Below are positions 10,393-19,644 of a stretch of DNA of 64,000 nucleotides, piece after piece. The notes beneath the pieces are model-generated. The model saw nothing but the letters and a program-made list of their open reading frames with translations, made no database searches and was not told the origin of the DNA. The DNA is taken from assembly GCA_028583685.1 (NCBI GenBank), contig JAMXIF010001183.1, forward strand, positions 13,765,466-13,829,465. The letters run 5' to 3'. The stretch comes from Petaurus breviceps papuanus (Eukaryota; Chordata; Mammalia; Diprotodontia; Petauridae). How positions within the stretch are numbered: position 1 is the stretch's first letter; the number at the start of each line of letters is the position of its first letter. The position numbers and the translations under genes are program-made.

Positions 10393-10414
10393 TGTGTGTG
10401 TGTGTGTGTGTGTG
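10393..10414. repeat. (TG)n microsatellite inside the SINE
   Basis: About eleven TG units at the spot where sister copies carry TTTCTGGGTGTGGTG on this strand. The repeat most likely grew out of the SINE's own TG-rich segment. Confidence 0.85.
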
Positions 10415-10437
10415 GGTGTTAAGTATCTGAGGCTGAA

Positions 10438-11586
10438 TGTAATGTATGCCAGGGAAAGGCAACTTCCCAAGGTTCAGAATACCAGCATAGGTGCTCTCCA
10501 TTTTATTCGGTGACCAACCAAGAACAGAGAAGGTCAAAACATGACATCATTCAAAATACAGCATTTACTAAGTGTGATTAAATAATCTCCAAGGACTACC
10601 CCACCCCAGGACCTTCCACTCATTCAATCAATTACAAAGTCCCTGTTCTAAATACTACTCCACCCCTAGGCTGTACCTTCATTTAGTCCATCACAAAGCC
10701 CCTCTTCTCAAATGGAGATTAGTTTCCAACCATAAGTAAAGTACATTCATTTGTTCAATCATAGAACACAAAAAGGTCAAAAGTTCTCCACCCCTGGATC
10801 ACAATTGAATCTACCCCAGAGTTATATCAAGTTTAAGCACAGCACTTAATACCCAAATGGACTCTTTTCTTCATCTTGATATGAGGCAAGTTCTCAGCAA
10901 TCTTAGTTCCTGGGGAGACAAGGCTTAGCAAGGCCACAAGATACATTGCCAGTCCCTTCATTAATTCATCCTCTGTCTGTAGAACAGTCCTAGAACCTCT
11001 GAAAACGTTAGCAAAACCCTCTCCCAGGATTTCTGTAAACATACAACAAGAAAATCCTTCTTCAGGGCTTCTGAACCAACAGAAAGGTTCCCAGACCCCT
11101 GCAACAACAGCACTGTCCTTCACCAGTGGACAGTATTCACTCTCTGTCTGCAAGACAGTCTCAGGAGCTCTTAGCCAACAGCCAGGTTCCAGAACTTCTT
11201 CAACAAAAGGACTGTCTTTCACTAGTGGACAAGTCTGGCAAAACAATATCAAAACAGACAGACAAAGTACCAGCAAAACAGCCATGTCTCCTCAGTCCTT
11301 GGCAGCTCAGGGGGCAGGTCTCAAAAATCCAGGGCAATTCAAAGTGGCCCCCAGCAATTCTCTCAGTCTCTCTCTGCCTCCACGAGGTGCTGCTTCCAAA
11401 AAGTTCTTCTGCCTCTCTCTCTGGTGTCTCTCCAAATCTAAGTCACCAGCTCCTCCCAGTTCAGGACTTTCTTTTCACATCAACAAGCCCATCCCACAGG
11501 TGGGATTAACAAGCTCTGGGTTTTAACACAATCAGTTTGAAAACCAAGCCAATACAGGGGAATCTTTAATTGCCATTACTATCACA
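10438..11586 (-). mobile_element. Solo LTR of an endogenous retrovirus, 1149 bp, inside a SINE
   Basis: Plus-strand ends are TGTAATG...ATCACA, flanked by the perfect 5-bp duplication CTGAA (10433-10437 and 11587-11591). Removing the LTR and one duplication restores a continuous SINE. In the minus orientation an AATAAA (10507-10502) lies about 65 bases before the end, as expected for an LTR, and GATATAAC near 10822 could serve as a TATA element. The long upstream part holds two diverged tandem units (around 11040-11230) sharing 'CACTGTCCTTCACCAGTGGAC'-like text. No internal region adjoins it. A fossil; family not recognised. Confidence 0.85.
10833..11285 (-). other. 150-codon open frame within the LTR
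   Basis: The frame lies wholly in the LTR and in its inferred sense direction. The predicted protein starts with a hydrophobic run (MAVLLVLCLSVLILFC) and carries an internal duplication: 'CPLVKDSPFVEEV' and 'CPLVKDSAVVAGV', plus 'TVLQTESE' and 'TVLQTEDE'. The duplication reflects the tandem DNA units. It resembles no family I know, and an open frame of this length may simply follow from duplicated stop-poor DNA. Confidence 0.35.
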
Positions 11587-11689
11587 CTGAACAAATCCTG
11601 GGTTCTCCTGACTCTGGGGCCAGTGCTCTTACTCACTGTACCACCTAGCCACCCCAGAAACTGTAAATCTATTATGTAAAAGTTGCTAT

Positions 11690-11885
11690 TCTTTTAAAAT
11701 ATATAATAAGTTTATCATATAAATTTGTTTTTTTTTCTTTTTCTTCCCCCGTCCTTCCTCCCTGTTCCCTAGAGATGGCCACCACTAGACAAAAACGTGT
11801 ATATATCTGTAAAATTATTCTATACACATTTCTATTTCTCAGTTCTTTTTCTGGATGTACACATGCCCTTTATAGTTAATTTGAG
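11690..11885 (-). mobile_element. L1 LINE, 3'UTR fragment
   Basis: Reverse of the marsupial-type L1 3'UTR: 'CCCTAGAGATGGCCACCACT', 'ACACATTTCTATTTCTCAGT', 'TCTTTTTCTGGATGTACA'. The upstream coding part is missing. Confidence 0.75.
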
Positions 11886-11889
11886 CATT

Positions 11890-12345
11890 TATTTTTTTGT
11901 TTGTTTGTTTGCCTATTTTCCCAGTTTGACTCCAGCTAATAAACTCTGCACCAGAACTCATCCATGGCTGGATTTAGGAGCTACAAATTGACTTGTTTTT
12001 ATAACTAGGCCCATGGCTGTATTTTATTTTCTTAGCCATAGCAAGACATTTCCTGTGTGTTGTCATCTGCTTTTCATCCAAAGTTCGATAAACCTCCTGC
12101 ATTATAAGACTGTAGGAAAATCCCTTAACTTCTGCTTTTTGTCAATGGTGTTCTCACCTAATAAAGGGGATCAGGACATGCAAACAGTCTTATTTACATG
12201 TTAAAAACTGATCATTACACTCTAGGTCAACGGATTATACCGACTGAGGTGAAGGCAGTAGCACCCTGTCTTTTTACACCTAGTTATCTGGCATTGGGTT
12301 CAATCTTTCCCTCTATGGTGTACACAACTTTCTAGAGAATGTTAT
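11890..12345. other. Unassigned stretch
   Basis: Contains a (TTTG)n-like patch at 11897-11911. No gene or family recognised. Confidence 0.45.
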
Positions 12346-12349
12346 TGTG

Positions 12350-12474
12350 TAATATTACATCTGCCCATATCCTCAATTGTAGGTTCCATGAGGTCAAGAA
12401 TCACTCTTATTAAAACCTTGAAACCCTTTCAGTGGCTAGCATGGATCATTCACCTGGCAGATATTTAGGGAGTA
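12350..12474 (+). mobile_element. Possible L2 tail
   Basis: 'TGTAGGTTCCATGAGGTCAAGAA' resembles the L2 'ACTCCTTGAGGGCAGGGA' block. Weak. Confidence 0.35.
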
Positions 12475-12675
12475 ATATGGTATACTTTAAGAATACTGGA
12501 CTTGGACTCATTGTCTCTAATACTCATTAGCTGTGTGACAGTGTACAAAGCTATGAATCTCTCCCAGTCTCAGTTTCCTCCTCTGTAAAAGTCCTCACAG
12601 GACTGTTTTAAGAATCTAATATTTGGGATAAATTTTGTAAAGCACTATACAAATGCCAACTGTTATTAATGTATT
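12475..12675 (+). mobile_element. MIR-type CORE-SINE
   Basis: 'ATTAGCTGTGTGACAGTGTA', 'CAGTCTCAGTTTCCTCCTCTG' and a 'TTTGTAAAGCACTATACAAATGCCA' 3' part. Confidence 0.85.
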
Positions 12676-12684
12676 GATATATTG

Positions 12685-12800
12685 AGAGCTGGGATTTACC
12701 TTAGAAACTTTTTCATTCAAGCCCCTTGTTTTATAGCTGTGGAAACTGAATCTCAGAGAGATGAAAGACTTGTTCAAAGTCACTTCACTGGTTAGTGGAC
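12685..12800 (-). mobile_element. MIR-type SINE fragment
   Basis: Reverse-sense text: 'TGTTTTATAGCTGTGGAAAC', 'TCTCAGAGAGATGAAAGACT', 'CAAAGTCACTTCACTGGTTAG'. Confidence 0.7.
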
Positions 12801-13112
12801 ATGAGAGTGGATAAAATGAATGGGATGTGAGGTATATTGTGGAGGCAGAGATTAGACCTGACACCATATTAGATATATGGGATGAGACAGTGAAGGATAG
12901 AGGATAATTCTTGAGCTTACAAACCTACAAATCAAATTAGGATAGAAAGATATTGTTCTGTCTGCAGAAAAAGGGGAATTTGGAAGAGGTGTGTTTTTGT
13001 GAGGGGGATGATAATGGGCTCTGTGTTGAAAATATTGACTGATAATGTCATTATTTCAAGCCCCCCAAGCATGGGTTTAGCTGTCAGTTTCTGCTATTAG
13101 GTATCCTCAGCG
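12801..13112. other. Unassigned stretch
   Basis: No repeat or gene recognised. Confidence 0.45.
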
Positions 13113-13120
13113 TTCCCAAG

Positions 13121-13370
13121 GGCATCTAGGTGGCCACATAGGATAGAGCACCAGGCCTGGAGTCAGGAATTCCTGAGTTCAAAAATGGCCTCAGACACTT
13201 TCTTAACTGTGTGACCCTGAACAAGTCACTTTACCCTGTTTACCTCAGTTTCCTCATCTGTAAAATTAACTGGAGAAGGAAATAGCAAACTACTCCAGTA
13301 TCTTTGCCAAGAAAACCCCAAATGGGGTCACAAAGAGTCAGATATAACTGAAATGACTGAATAATAAATA
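13121..13370 (+). mobile_element. tRNA-derived SINE with RTE-like tail
   Basis: Full length: head 'GGCATCTAGGTGGCCACATA', 'GTTTACCTCAGTTTCCTCAT', 'AGTATCTTTGCCAAGAAAAC', and the RTE-like end 'GGGGTCACAAAGAGTCAGAT'. A near-perfect duplication flanks it (TTCCCAAG at 13113-13120 against TTCCCAAAG at 13371-13379). Confidence 0.92.
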
Positions 13371-13434
13371 TTCCCAAAGCCTTCTGTGTCTTTTCCAGAC
13401 TCCCACCATTCCTTCAAATTTAGAATAAAAATAA

Positions 13435-13590
13435 ATGAGGACCATAGTAGTATAGCAGTAGAAGTATTGCATTTGGAGTTAGAACACCTTTGGGTTTGAG
13501 GACAGCTCTTATTTTCATATCCCTAGCATCTAACACAATTTTTGTCAAATAATGCGCACTTAAAAGTTTGTAGATTGGTCATTTATTTGC
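13435..13590 (+). mobile_element. MIR head joined to an L2-like tail
   Basis: 'ACCATAGTAGTATAGCAGTA' is MIR-like. It passes into 'CATATCCCTAGCATCTAACA' and 'GCACTTAAAAGTTTGTAGATTG', which read like an L2-type tail. Diverged. Confidence 0.5.
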
Positions 13591-13639
13591 TATAGAACCA
13601 ATTGTCTGCTAACAACAAATTCTGCTGTGTGGGGAAGGT

Positions 13640-14210
13640 CCTGAATCCTATTTTATAGATGTGGAAACTAACTGGGCCTCTGAGAGATGATAGGGTCACA
13701 AATTTCTAGGTGGAAGAGGTCTCTGAGGTTAATCTAATCCAACCTCCACAATTTATAGATGAGTAAAGAGAAACCCAGTGAATTGAAGGAGGTCAAACAG
13801 GTAGTAAGGGGCAGAGCTGGAATTTGAACCATGGGCCATCATCTGAATCCAGATCCTTTGCTTTAAAAATGACTTATGGAAGGCCATAATGCTAATATTG
13901 CCAGAGCTAGGATTTGAGCTCAAGCCAAGCTGCCCCCTATTAACTTTGTAATACGTAATTACATTAAGTTTTACAGTAATGCTGGAAAGTATAATAATGT
14001 TGTCACCTTTAAGGGGCTTACACCCACTTAGAAAGCCATTACCTAATGGACTCGTATGCCAGTGCCATGATTTAGAAAGGTAGTAAGCAATAAATCCTAC
14101 AGATGGGGATATTTGGACTTAGAGGATGAATAGTTTGCCTATGCTCATGAAGGGCCCAGGCTCTTTAATTCTAGACATAGGTCTTTAATCACTGGAGAAC
14201 ATTGCTCCCA
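13640..14210 (-). mobile_element. Two or more MIR-type SINE fragments
   Basis: Repeated reverse-sense MIR text: 'ATTTTATAGATGTGGAAACT' (13650), 'CAACCTCCACAATTTATAGATGAG' (13740), 'GGGCAGAGCTGGAATTTGAACC' (13810), and a third, weaker run around 14090-14190. Confidence 0.7.
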
Positions 14211-14379
14211 TTTTCTTCATGAAGCTGTTACTTCTTAGACTACCCTGAATTACTCCCAGTGATTGCTCTCCCAGAGTGCCCTGGGTGTCTGCCAAGTCTC
14301 CCTCTTAAATTTCACTTGGCTTTCTTATGTAATAGAGGAAGACTAAAAAGACTCTCACACATGACTTTTCTTTGGTTGT

Positions 14380-14555
14380 GTTGGGAGAAGCTCTGGACTG
14401 AGAGTCATGAGTCCTAAGTTCTAGTCTTAACTATGCCACTAATAAGCATCATAACTTTGGTTAAATTATTTCACTTTTCCAGACCTCAGTTTCCTCATCT
14501 GTTAAATGAGGGGGAGGACAGATTGTTAAGAGTCTTCTCAGATTTAAAGTTCGAA
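14380..14555 (+). mobile_element. MIR-type CORE-SINE
   Basis: 'TCTGGACTGAGAGTCATGAG', 'CCAGACCTCAGTTTCCTCAT', then 'TTAAGAGTCTTCTCAGATTT'. Confidence 0.8.
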
Positions 14556-14559
14556 TGAC

Positions 14560-14740
14560 CCAATAGTTGACATTTATATATTCTTATCTGAGTAAGTATT
14601 AAGGCATTATCACCCCCATTTTGCAGATAGGAATCTGAGGTTCCCAAGAGGGTAGGTGACTTATTATGATTACACAATTGGTAACTCCAAAGGCAAGAAG
14701 TAAACCCAGGTCTTCTGAACATCATGTCCAGTACTCATCA
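14560..14740 (-). mobile_element. MIR-type CORE-SINE
   Basis: 'TATCACCCCCATTTTGCAGA', 'GGGTAGGTGACTTATTATGA', 'GTAAACCCAGGTCTTCTGAA'. Confidence 0.8.
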
Positions 14741-14744
14741 CACC

Positions 14745-14870
14745 AGAACTATCAAGCACCTAGCATGGCAGTCATATTGGCCAGAAATACTCGTAAGTGC
14801 TGGGGGAACCAGATTATAATATAATTGGAAAATAATTAACAAAATAAACAAAAGTACTATAGAACATAGA
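14745..14870 (-). mobile_element. Possible L2 tail
   Basis: 'ATCAAGCACCTAGCATGGCA' and 'AAGTGCTGGGGGAACCAGAT' resemble the reverse L2 end, strongly diverged. Confidence 0.4.
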
Positions 14871-15179
14871 CTATGTTAATATGTGGTTTTCTAAACTGCA
14901 GGAATCCTTATATTTGCTTTAGGTCACCTCTTTCTATATGAATTTGATATAACTGCCATAAAGCCATGCTGCCTTTCTATGTATGAGATTAGGTCCCATG
15001 GACATTGAATTCCAACATATTCTAAAGATCTTGGTTATTTGACGAAACTTCTCAAACCTTTAAAAAAATTCATGCCAATATCGCTTCTAGGTCCCATAGT
15101 TAGTAATCTGTAATATTTCTCATTTTCCACTGAAAATAGAAAGCTCTTTTTCCCATCAGAACATTCTTTTGATGGGCAT

Positions 15180-15890
15180 ACTAATATATGTTTGATAGCA
15201 CTGAGATTTATATAACACTTCTGGAAAGAAGTTTAGAATTAGGAAAATAAAGTGTTTAAATCATCTATATCCTTGACCTAGAGATCCCACTACTAGGAAC
15301 ACAATCCAAAGAAATCATTGACATAAAGAAAACCTCCATATACACCAAAGTATTTATAGCAGCACTTTTTGTGGTAACAAACAATTGAAAACAAGGTAGA
15401 TACCCCATCTATTGGGGAATGGCTAAACATATTGTGATACATAAATATAATGGAATATTATTATATTGTTAAGAAATGAATGTTTATCATGATGTAAACA
15501 GAGAAGTATGGAAAGACTTACATGAACTGATACAAAATGAAATAATCAGAGGAAGTAAAACAATATATATACAGCAAGTACAACATTATAAGTGGAAAGA
15601 AAAAGAACCATAATAATAAAAATGAATATTATAAAAATAAACTTGCTCCCAAAGAAGAGATATGAGAATTTGCCTTCCCCAATTTCTTTGCAGATATGTA
15701 GGGGAGCTCCAGGGGTGGGGAACATTGCACATAATTTTAATTGTTTTTTGACATATTGATTGGCTTTGGTGATTTTTTCCCCTTTTTTATTCTAAGAGAC
15801 AGCTCTCTCAGGGAGAGAATAATATATGGGAAAATTAAGGTGATGTCAAAGGAAAAGAGATCAATATTTTTTTTAAAGAACATTCTTGTG
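15180..15890 (+). mobile_element. L1 LINE, 3' end
   Basis: ORF2 C-terminal nucleotide signature in order: 'GATCCCACTACTAGGAACAC', 'TATTTATAGCAGCACTTTTT', 'CCATCTATTGGGGAATGGCT', 'ACATGAACTGATACAAAATG', then 3'UTR text ('CCCAAAGAAGAGATATGAGA', 'AGAGACAGCTCTCTCAGGGA'). 5' truncated; no open frame survives. Confidence 0.85.
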
Positions 15891-16525
15891 AATTTTTGTT
15901 CCTATCTTTTACCAAGCAATAATATTAGTCCCTGATCTACCCAAACTGTGTGGACTTCTTATTGACCCATGGGGGAAAAACTCAAAAGCTGAAGGATCCT
16001 AAGGGCCCCCACTTTGTGAAACACTACTATGAATGGTTTTCCTCTATCAACCTTTAAGAAAGAAGGTTAAGGTTGTCATGCCCCTTCAGCTCCTGCCAGG
16101 CAAATAGACTCTTCCAGGGCACTACTCAAAGCGATTATTAACTAAACAATATGCTAGTGCCCTGGAATAATGAATTTGTTTCAGTCTCACTAATTGACTT
16201 TACCTGGGTCACCACAGGATTGGTTCCCATGTACTTAACAGTTACTAAGAACCAACAGTGAGTTAGACATCAAGACCTATTGCAGCGCCCAGCAGGTGAG
16301 GTAACCAAGGCAACAACAAAAAACAATGGAGAAGCACATAAGTGGTGGTGACGGATTAGGGAGAAAAATCAAAGCAAAACTCAGCATGACAGGACAGGGG
16401 CACCTGTTTCTCCATTAAAAAGGATCTTTGACCTTAGCTCAGACGGTTCTGCACCTGGTCTTCATTTATAATTTATAGTTACAAAGGAGCCTAATGACCA
16501 TCTAGCCCAACCTGGGGGAGATGGC
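15891..16525. other. Unassigned, repeat-poor stretch
   Basis: No repeat recognised in 16020-16465. It holds E-box-like CAGGTG and homeodomain-like TAATTG motifs of the kind seen in non-coding regulatory DNA, but such motifs are common by chance. Confidence 0.4.
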
Positions 16526-16529
16526 ACAG

Positions 16530-16670
16530 GACATTTGATACAGGCTGTGGAGTCACAGGTCTTGGGTTCAAATGCTACCTGTGATGCTTGCTGCCTATGT
16601 GACTTTGCATAAGTCTCATGCCTCAACTTTAAAATGGGATTGGGGAGGATTGTTGAATTAGATGATCTTC
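16530..16670 (+). mobile_element. MIR-type SINE
   Basis: 'GTGGAGTCACAGGTCTTGGG', 'TTGCTGCCTATGTGACTTTG', 'GAATTAGATGATCTTCATTT'. Confidence 0.75.
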
Positions 16671-16825
16671 ATTTTTACAGATGAGGTGGTGGAAGACTGA
16701 AGACAGTAAGTGTCAGTAAGACTTTACTGACAGTAAGACACTGAAGATAGCAAGTACTCAATATCACACAAGTAGCATTTGTCAGGGGTAAGATTTGAAC
16801 CCAGGTCCTTTGGCTCCAAATTGTT
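16671..16825 (-). mobile_element. MIR-type SINE fragment with a short tandem repeat
   Basis: Reverse-sense 'TTTTTACAGATGAGGTGGTGG' and 'GATTTGAACCCAGGTCCTTT' frame a small duplication of GACAGTAAG and TTACTGACAGTAAGAC near 16700-16740. Confidence 0.6.
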
Positions 16826-17085
16826 GTTGTGTATGTGTAAGCTGTGTGACTGTAAGTCCTTTAACCTTTCTCTGCTTCAGTTTCTTCATCAGTAAAATGG
16901 AGATAATAATAAAACCTATCTCCCGGGATTGTTGGGAGGCTCACAGGAGATAACATATGTACAGTTCTTTGCAAACATTCAAGCTATATTTAAATGGTAG
17001 CTATTGTCATTATTTAGACTTGGTATCTCCTTCAGAACATAGCCCAGAATTGTGTACCCAGTAAGCTCTTAATATGTGTTGATTT
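16826..17085 (+). mobile_element. MIR-type SINE followed by an L2-like tail
   Basis: 'AAGCTGTGTGACTGTAAGTC', 'CTGCTTCAGTTTCTTCATCA', 'GGGATTGTTGGGAGGCTCAC', 'TGGTAGCTATTGTCATTATT'; after 17020 'CTCCTTCAGAACATAGCCCA' reads like an L2 end. Confidence 0.8.
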
Positions 17086-17089
17086 TTTT

Positions 17090-17606
17090 TTTAAATGTTG
17101 CCTTTGCTGCAAGGAGCATGGCGCCCTAGGGTGTGAGCTTGATGGCGTTGCAACCAGAGGCACTCCAGAAGAAGGGAACAAAGAGAGGTCATAGTCTTGG
17201 AAAATGAGTCCAGGCCAAAAACATCAGAGAAAGGCAAGTTTGGATTAGAGGAGTGAGGGGATGGTAAAAAAAAATTACCACTAGAAAAAACAATACTTCA
17301 CTCTTAAACTTTTACAGGGTTCCAAGAGGTTTTAAGGCAAGAATATTCTCTCAGTTTTTCTGCCAGTAAAGTATCAGTTTTCAGTAGGAAACCCCCATGG
17401 CCTCCCTCTTCCCTTAGCCCTTCAAAAATAATCCCCCAAAACCCAAGCAAGAAAGAAACCAGCCATGCTGAAACATTCCCATTTCAGGTGGAATGAGGCC
17501 TGTTAAAAATTGGACAGTCAGCTTTGTTCTGATGCTCTCAAACAGATTGGTTTTTTTTTGTTGTTGTTGTTTTGTTTTTTAGAATTTGGATAAGCTGTTT
17601 AACATT
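17090..17606. other. Unassigned stretch left of the inverted repeat
   Basis: No family recognised. T-rich (TTG)n patch at 17550-17580. Confidence 0.45.
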
Positions 17607-17853
17607 CTAGGTTAAGGAAGGACCTATATAGTCAAACACCTTTGTGGGGGGAAAAACACATTATTCACTAAGAGTTTGCAACAGGGTTGGATCTATTTAA
17701 TGCATGCAAAGACATTCCTAGGCCCCGTAATTTAGAGTGGAAAATATCCTATGAGGTGAATTCAGGGAGAGGCACATTAAGGAAGGGAGAACAATTGTTC
17801 AGTAATTTAAAGGACCTGTTAGAATTAGGGTACCATAAAGGGAGCTGATACCC
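17607..17853 (+). repeat. Inverted repeat, left arm (247 bp)
   Basis: Its reverse complement matches 19399-19644 with about 17 substitutions and one single-base gap (roughly 93% identity). The arm starts CTAGGTTAAGGAAGGACC and ends GGGAGCTGATACCC. Homology stops sharply at the inner end and within a few bases at the outer end. It belongs to no family I recognise and has no third copy in this window. Confidence 0.93.
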
Positions 17854-18149
17854 TGGGCCTTTGGAAGTTCATCTGTTAGTGGATGTGTTGGGCTGCTCCT
17901 GGATTGAACACTGACCCGAGAGTCAGGTTCATTTTCTTTTTAGTTCTCACACTGAATAATTGAGTCAAACTCTAGATCCATTGTTTTATAATAGAGGAAT
18001 GAGAAAATACCAGGCATAGCAGCTAGAGGGCTGGCCTTGGGAGTTCAGAAGAACAGGTTCAGGTCCTATCTTGAATACATACTAACTAGGTGACCACAGG
18101 CAAGTCCCTTAACCTCTCAGTGCTCCTAAGCAGTTCTCTAAGACTTTAT
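17854..18149 (+). mobile_element. Spacer of the inverted repeat; MIR-type SINE at 18000-18130
   Basis: The MIR part shows 'GCATAGCAGCTAGAGGGCTG', 'ACAGGCAAGTCCCTTAACCT' and 'TCTCAGTGCTCCTAAG'. Nothing recognised at 17854-18000. Confidence 0.65.
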
Positions 18150-18395
18150 GTTAGGTAGTCATTGAGCATTTATTAAGCTCCTATGGTGTGCCAGGTACAT
18201 ATTAGGAACTTAATAAATGCCTACCAACGTTCCAGGCTGTGCCAAGTGTGGGGATACAATTTTAGGCAAAACAGTTCCTTCCCTCAAGTAGCTCACAGTC
18301 AAATGGGAGAGACCCATGTGAACAGGCATGTCCAAACAAGCTATATACAAATTAAATACAGACATAATCAACAGAAGGAAGGCACTAGAAGTAAG
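18150..18395 (-). mobile_element. L2 LINE, 3' end
   Basis: Reverse L2 tail 'GAGCATTTATTAAGCTCCTA', with a partial duplication of its first block, then 'CCTTCCCTCAAGTAGCTCAC' and 'AATCAACAGAAGGAAGGCAC'. Confidence 0.8.
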
Positions 18396-18461
18396 TTGAA
18401 TTATTGAGATGCATTGGAGCGTCCATGTTGGGAGTTCTTTAAACTCTTGTAGATAAAATCA

Positions 18462-18708
18462 TGGGGAAGCTAGGCAGTACAATGAATAAAGTTCCAGGCC
18501 TGAAATCAGGAAAACTCCTCTTTGTGAATTCTCAGACACTTACTAGCTGTGTGACCCTGGGCAAGTCACTTAACCCTACTTGCCTCAGTTTCCTCATCTG
18601 TAAAATGAGTTGGAGAAGGAAATGGCAAACCACTTCAGTATCTTTGCCAAGAAAACCCCAAATAGGGTCATGAAGAATTGGACGAGACTGAAAAACAGCT
18701 GAACAAGA
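18462..18708 (+). mobile_element. tRNA-derived SINE with RTE-like tail, 11-bp target duplication
   Basis: Full-length copy with a perfect duplication AGATAAAATCA (18451-18461 and 18709-18719). Blocks: 'GTGTGACCCTGGGCAAGTCA', 'CTCAGTTTCCTCATCTGTAA', 'ATCTTTGCCAAGAAAACCCC', and the tail 'AGGGTCATGAAGAATTGGAC'. It lies in the spacer of the inverted repeat. Confidence 0.95.
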
Positions 18709-18719
18709 AGATAAAATCA

Positions 18720-19398
18720 CAGGGCTGTACCAAGAAAGTGCAGGGGATGATACCAATGAATTTCACTGAACACTTTTCAATTTATTCCTCCCTCAAATAT
18801 TTCGGCTTCTAAAGCTAAGTGAGTGAGTTCTTTGGAAACCAGAACTAGTGACTTCATAAATGTGAAACAGTACATATTATTCTGATAACATTTGGCTTCT
18901 CTCCATCCCTGCTAACTTTCACATTAGACAGAGGCTTACATTCTTCTGCCTTAACATATCTTTTGGAAAAGTTTTGTTAATGTGAGGACTTCACGGTGTC
19001 CGTGGAGGTAAAAAGCAGTATGTGTTTGCTATTACATAAGTACATGTGTATGTATGAGCATGTGAAACTTTTGCTCCCACCCAGACTGTCAGATGGCTTG
19101 TTTTTTTTTTCTCTCTTTTTCTCTTTTCATCCTTGGGAGCCGTGTGGTTGGATAGGGACACGATTTTAGAAAAGAAGAAAAATAGTAACTTGGAGGTCCT
19201 GACAGGTTTACTCTCTACTGATTTGTTAACATATATTTCCACTAGAAAAAATTTAAATTCAGGGTCCCTAGTGAAAACTCCTAGTGCTTGAGTGTACTAG
19301 GGGAAATGAGCAGAGGACGTGAGCATTTGGATTTATCCAGCTACTTTTGGAGAGGTTTTTGACCCACTACTCCCAGATATTCCCTCACCAAGAATTCT
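18720..19398. other. Unassigned part of the inverted-repeat spacer
   Basis: No repeat family or gene recognised. A TTTTTTTTTTCTCTC patch at 19100-19120 is low complexity. Confidence 0.45.
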
Positions 19399-19644
19399 GG
19401 GTATCAGCTCCCCTTATGAGACCTTAATTCCAGCAGGTCCTTTAAATTGCTGAACCAGTGTTCTCCCTTCCTTAAAGTGCCTCTCCCTAAATTCACCTCA
19501 TAGGATATTTTCCACTCTAAATTATGGGGCCTAGGAATGTCTTTGCATGCATTAAATAGATCCAACCCTGTAGCAAACTCTTAGTGAATAATGTGTTTTT
19601 CCCCCACAGAGGTGTTCAACTACATAGGTCCTTCCTTAACCTAG
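19399..19644 (-). repeat. Inverted repeat, right arm (246 bp)
   Basis: Partner of 17607-17853. The longest perfectly shared run is 46 bases (19526-19571), beginning GGGGCCTAGGAATGTC. A second perfect run of about 35 bases covers the stretch ending in CCACTCTAAATTA. Outer flanks differ between the arms. Confidence 0.93.

Larger units (their letters stand above)
10335..11656 (-). mobile_element. tRNA-derived SINE (CACCACACCC family) split by a solo LTR
   Basis: SINE pieces are 10335-10437 and 11587-11656. The outer 17-bp target duplication GAAACTGTAAATCTATT is perfect (10318-10334 and 11657-11673), which proves the two pieces are one insertion. Left piece: poly(T), 'AAGCAATTGGGTTAAGTAACTTG', then a (TG)n microsatellite where the family has its CACCACACCC block. 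Right piece: 'CTGACTCTGGGGCCAGTGCT' and the tRNA-like head. The LTR at 10438-11586 sits inside. Confidence 0.93.

Noticed and set aside
11126-11526. Two plus-strand open frames of 127 and 80 codons
   Set aside because: They lie antisense within the solo LTR and overlap its tandem units.
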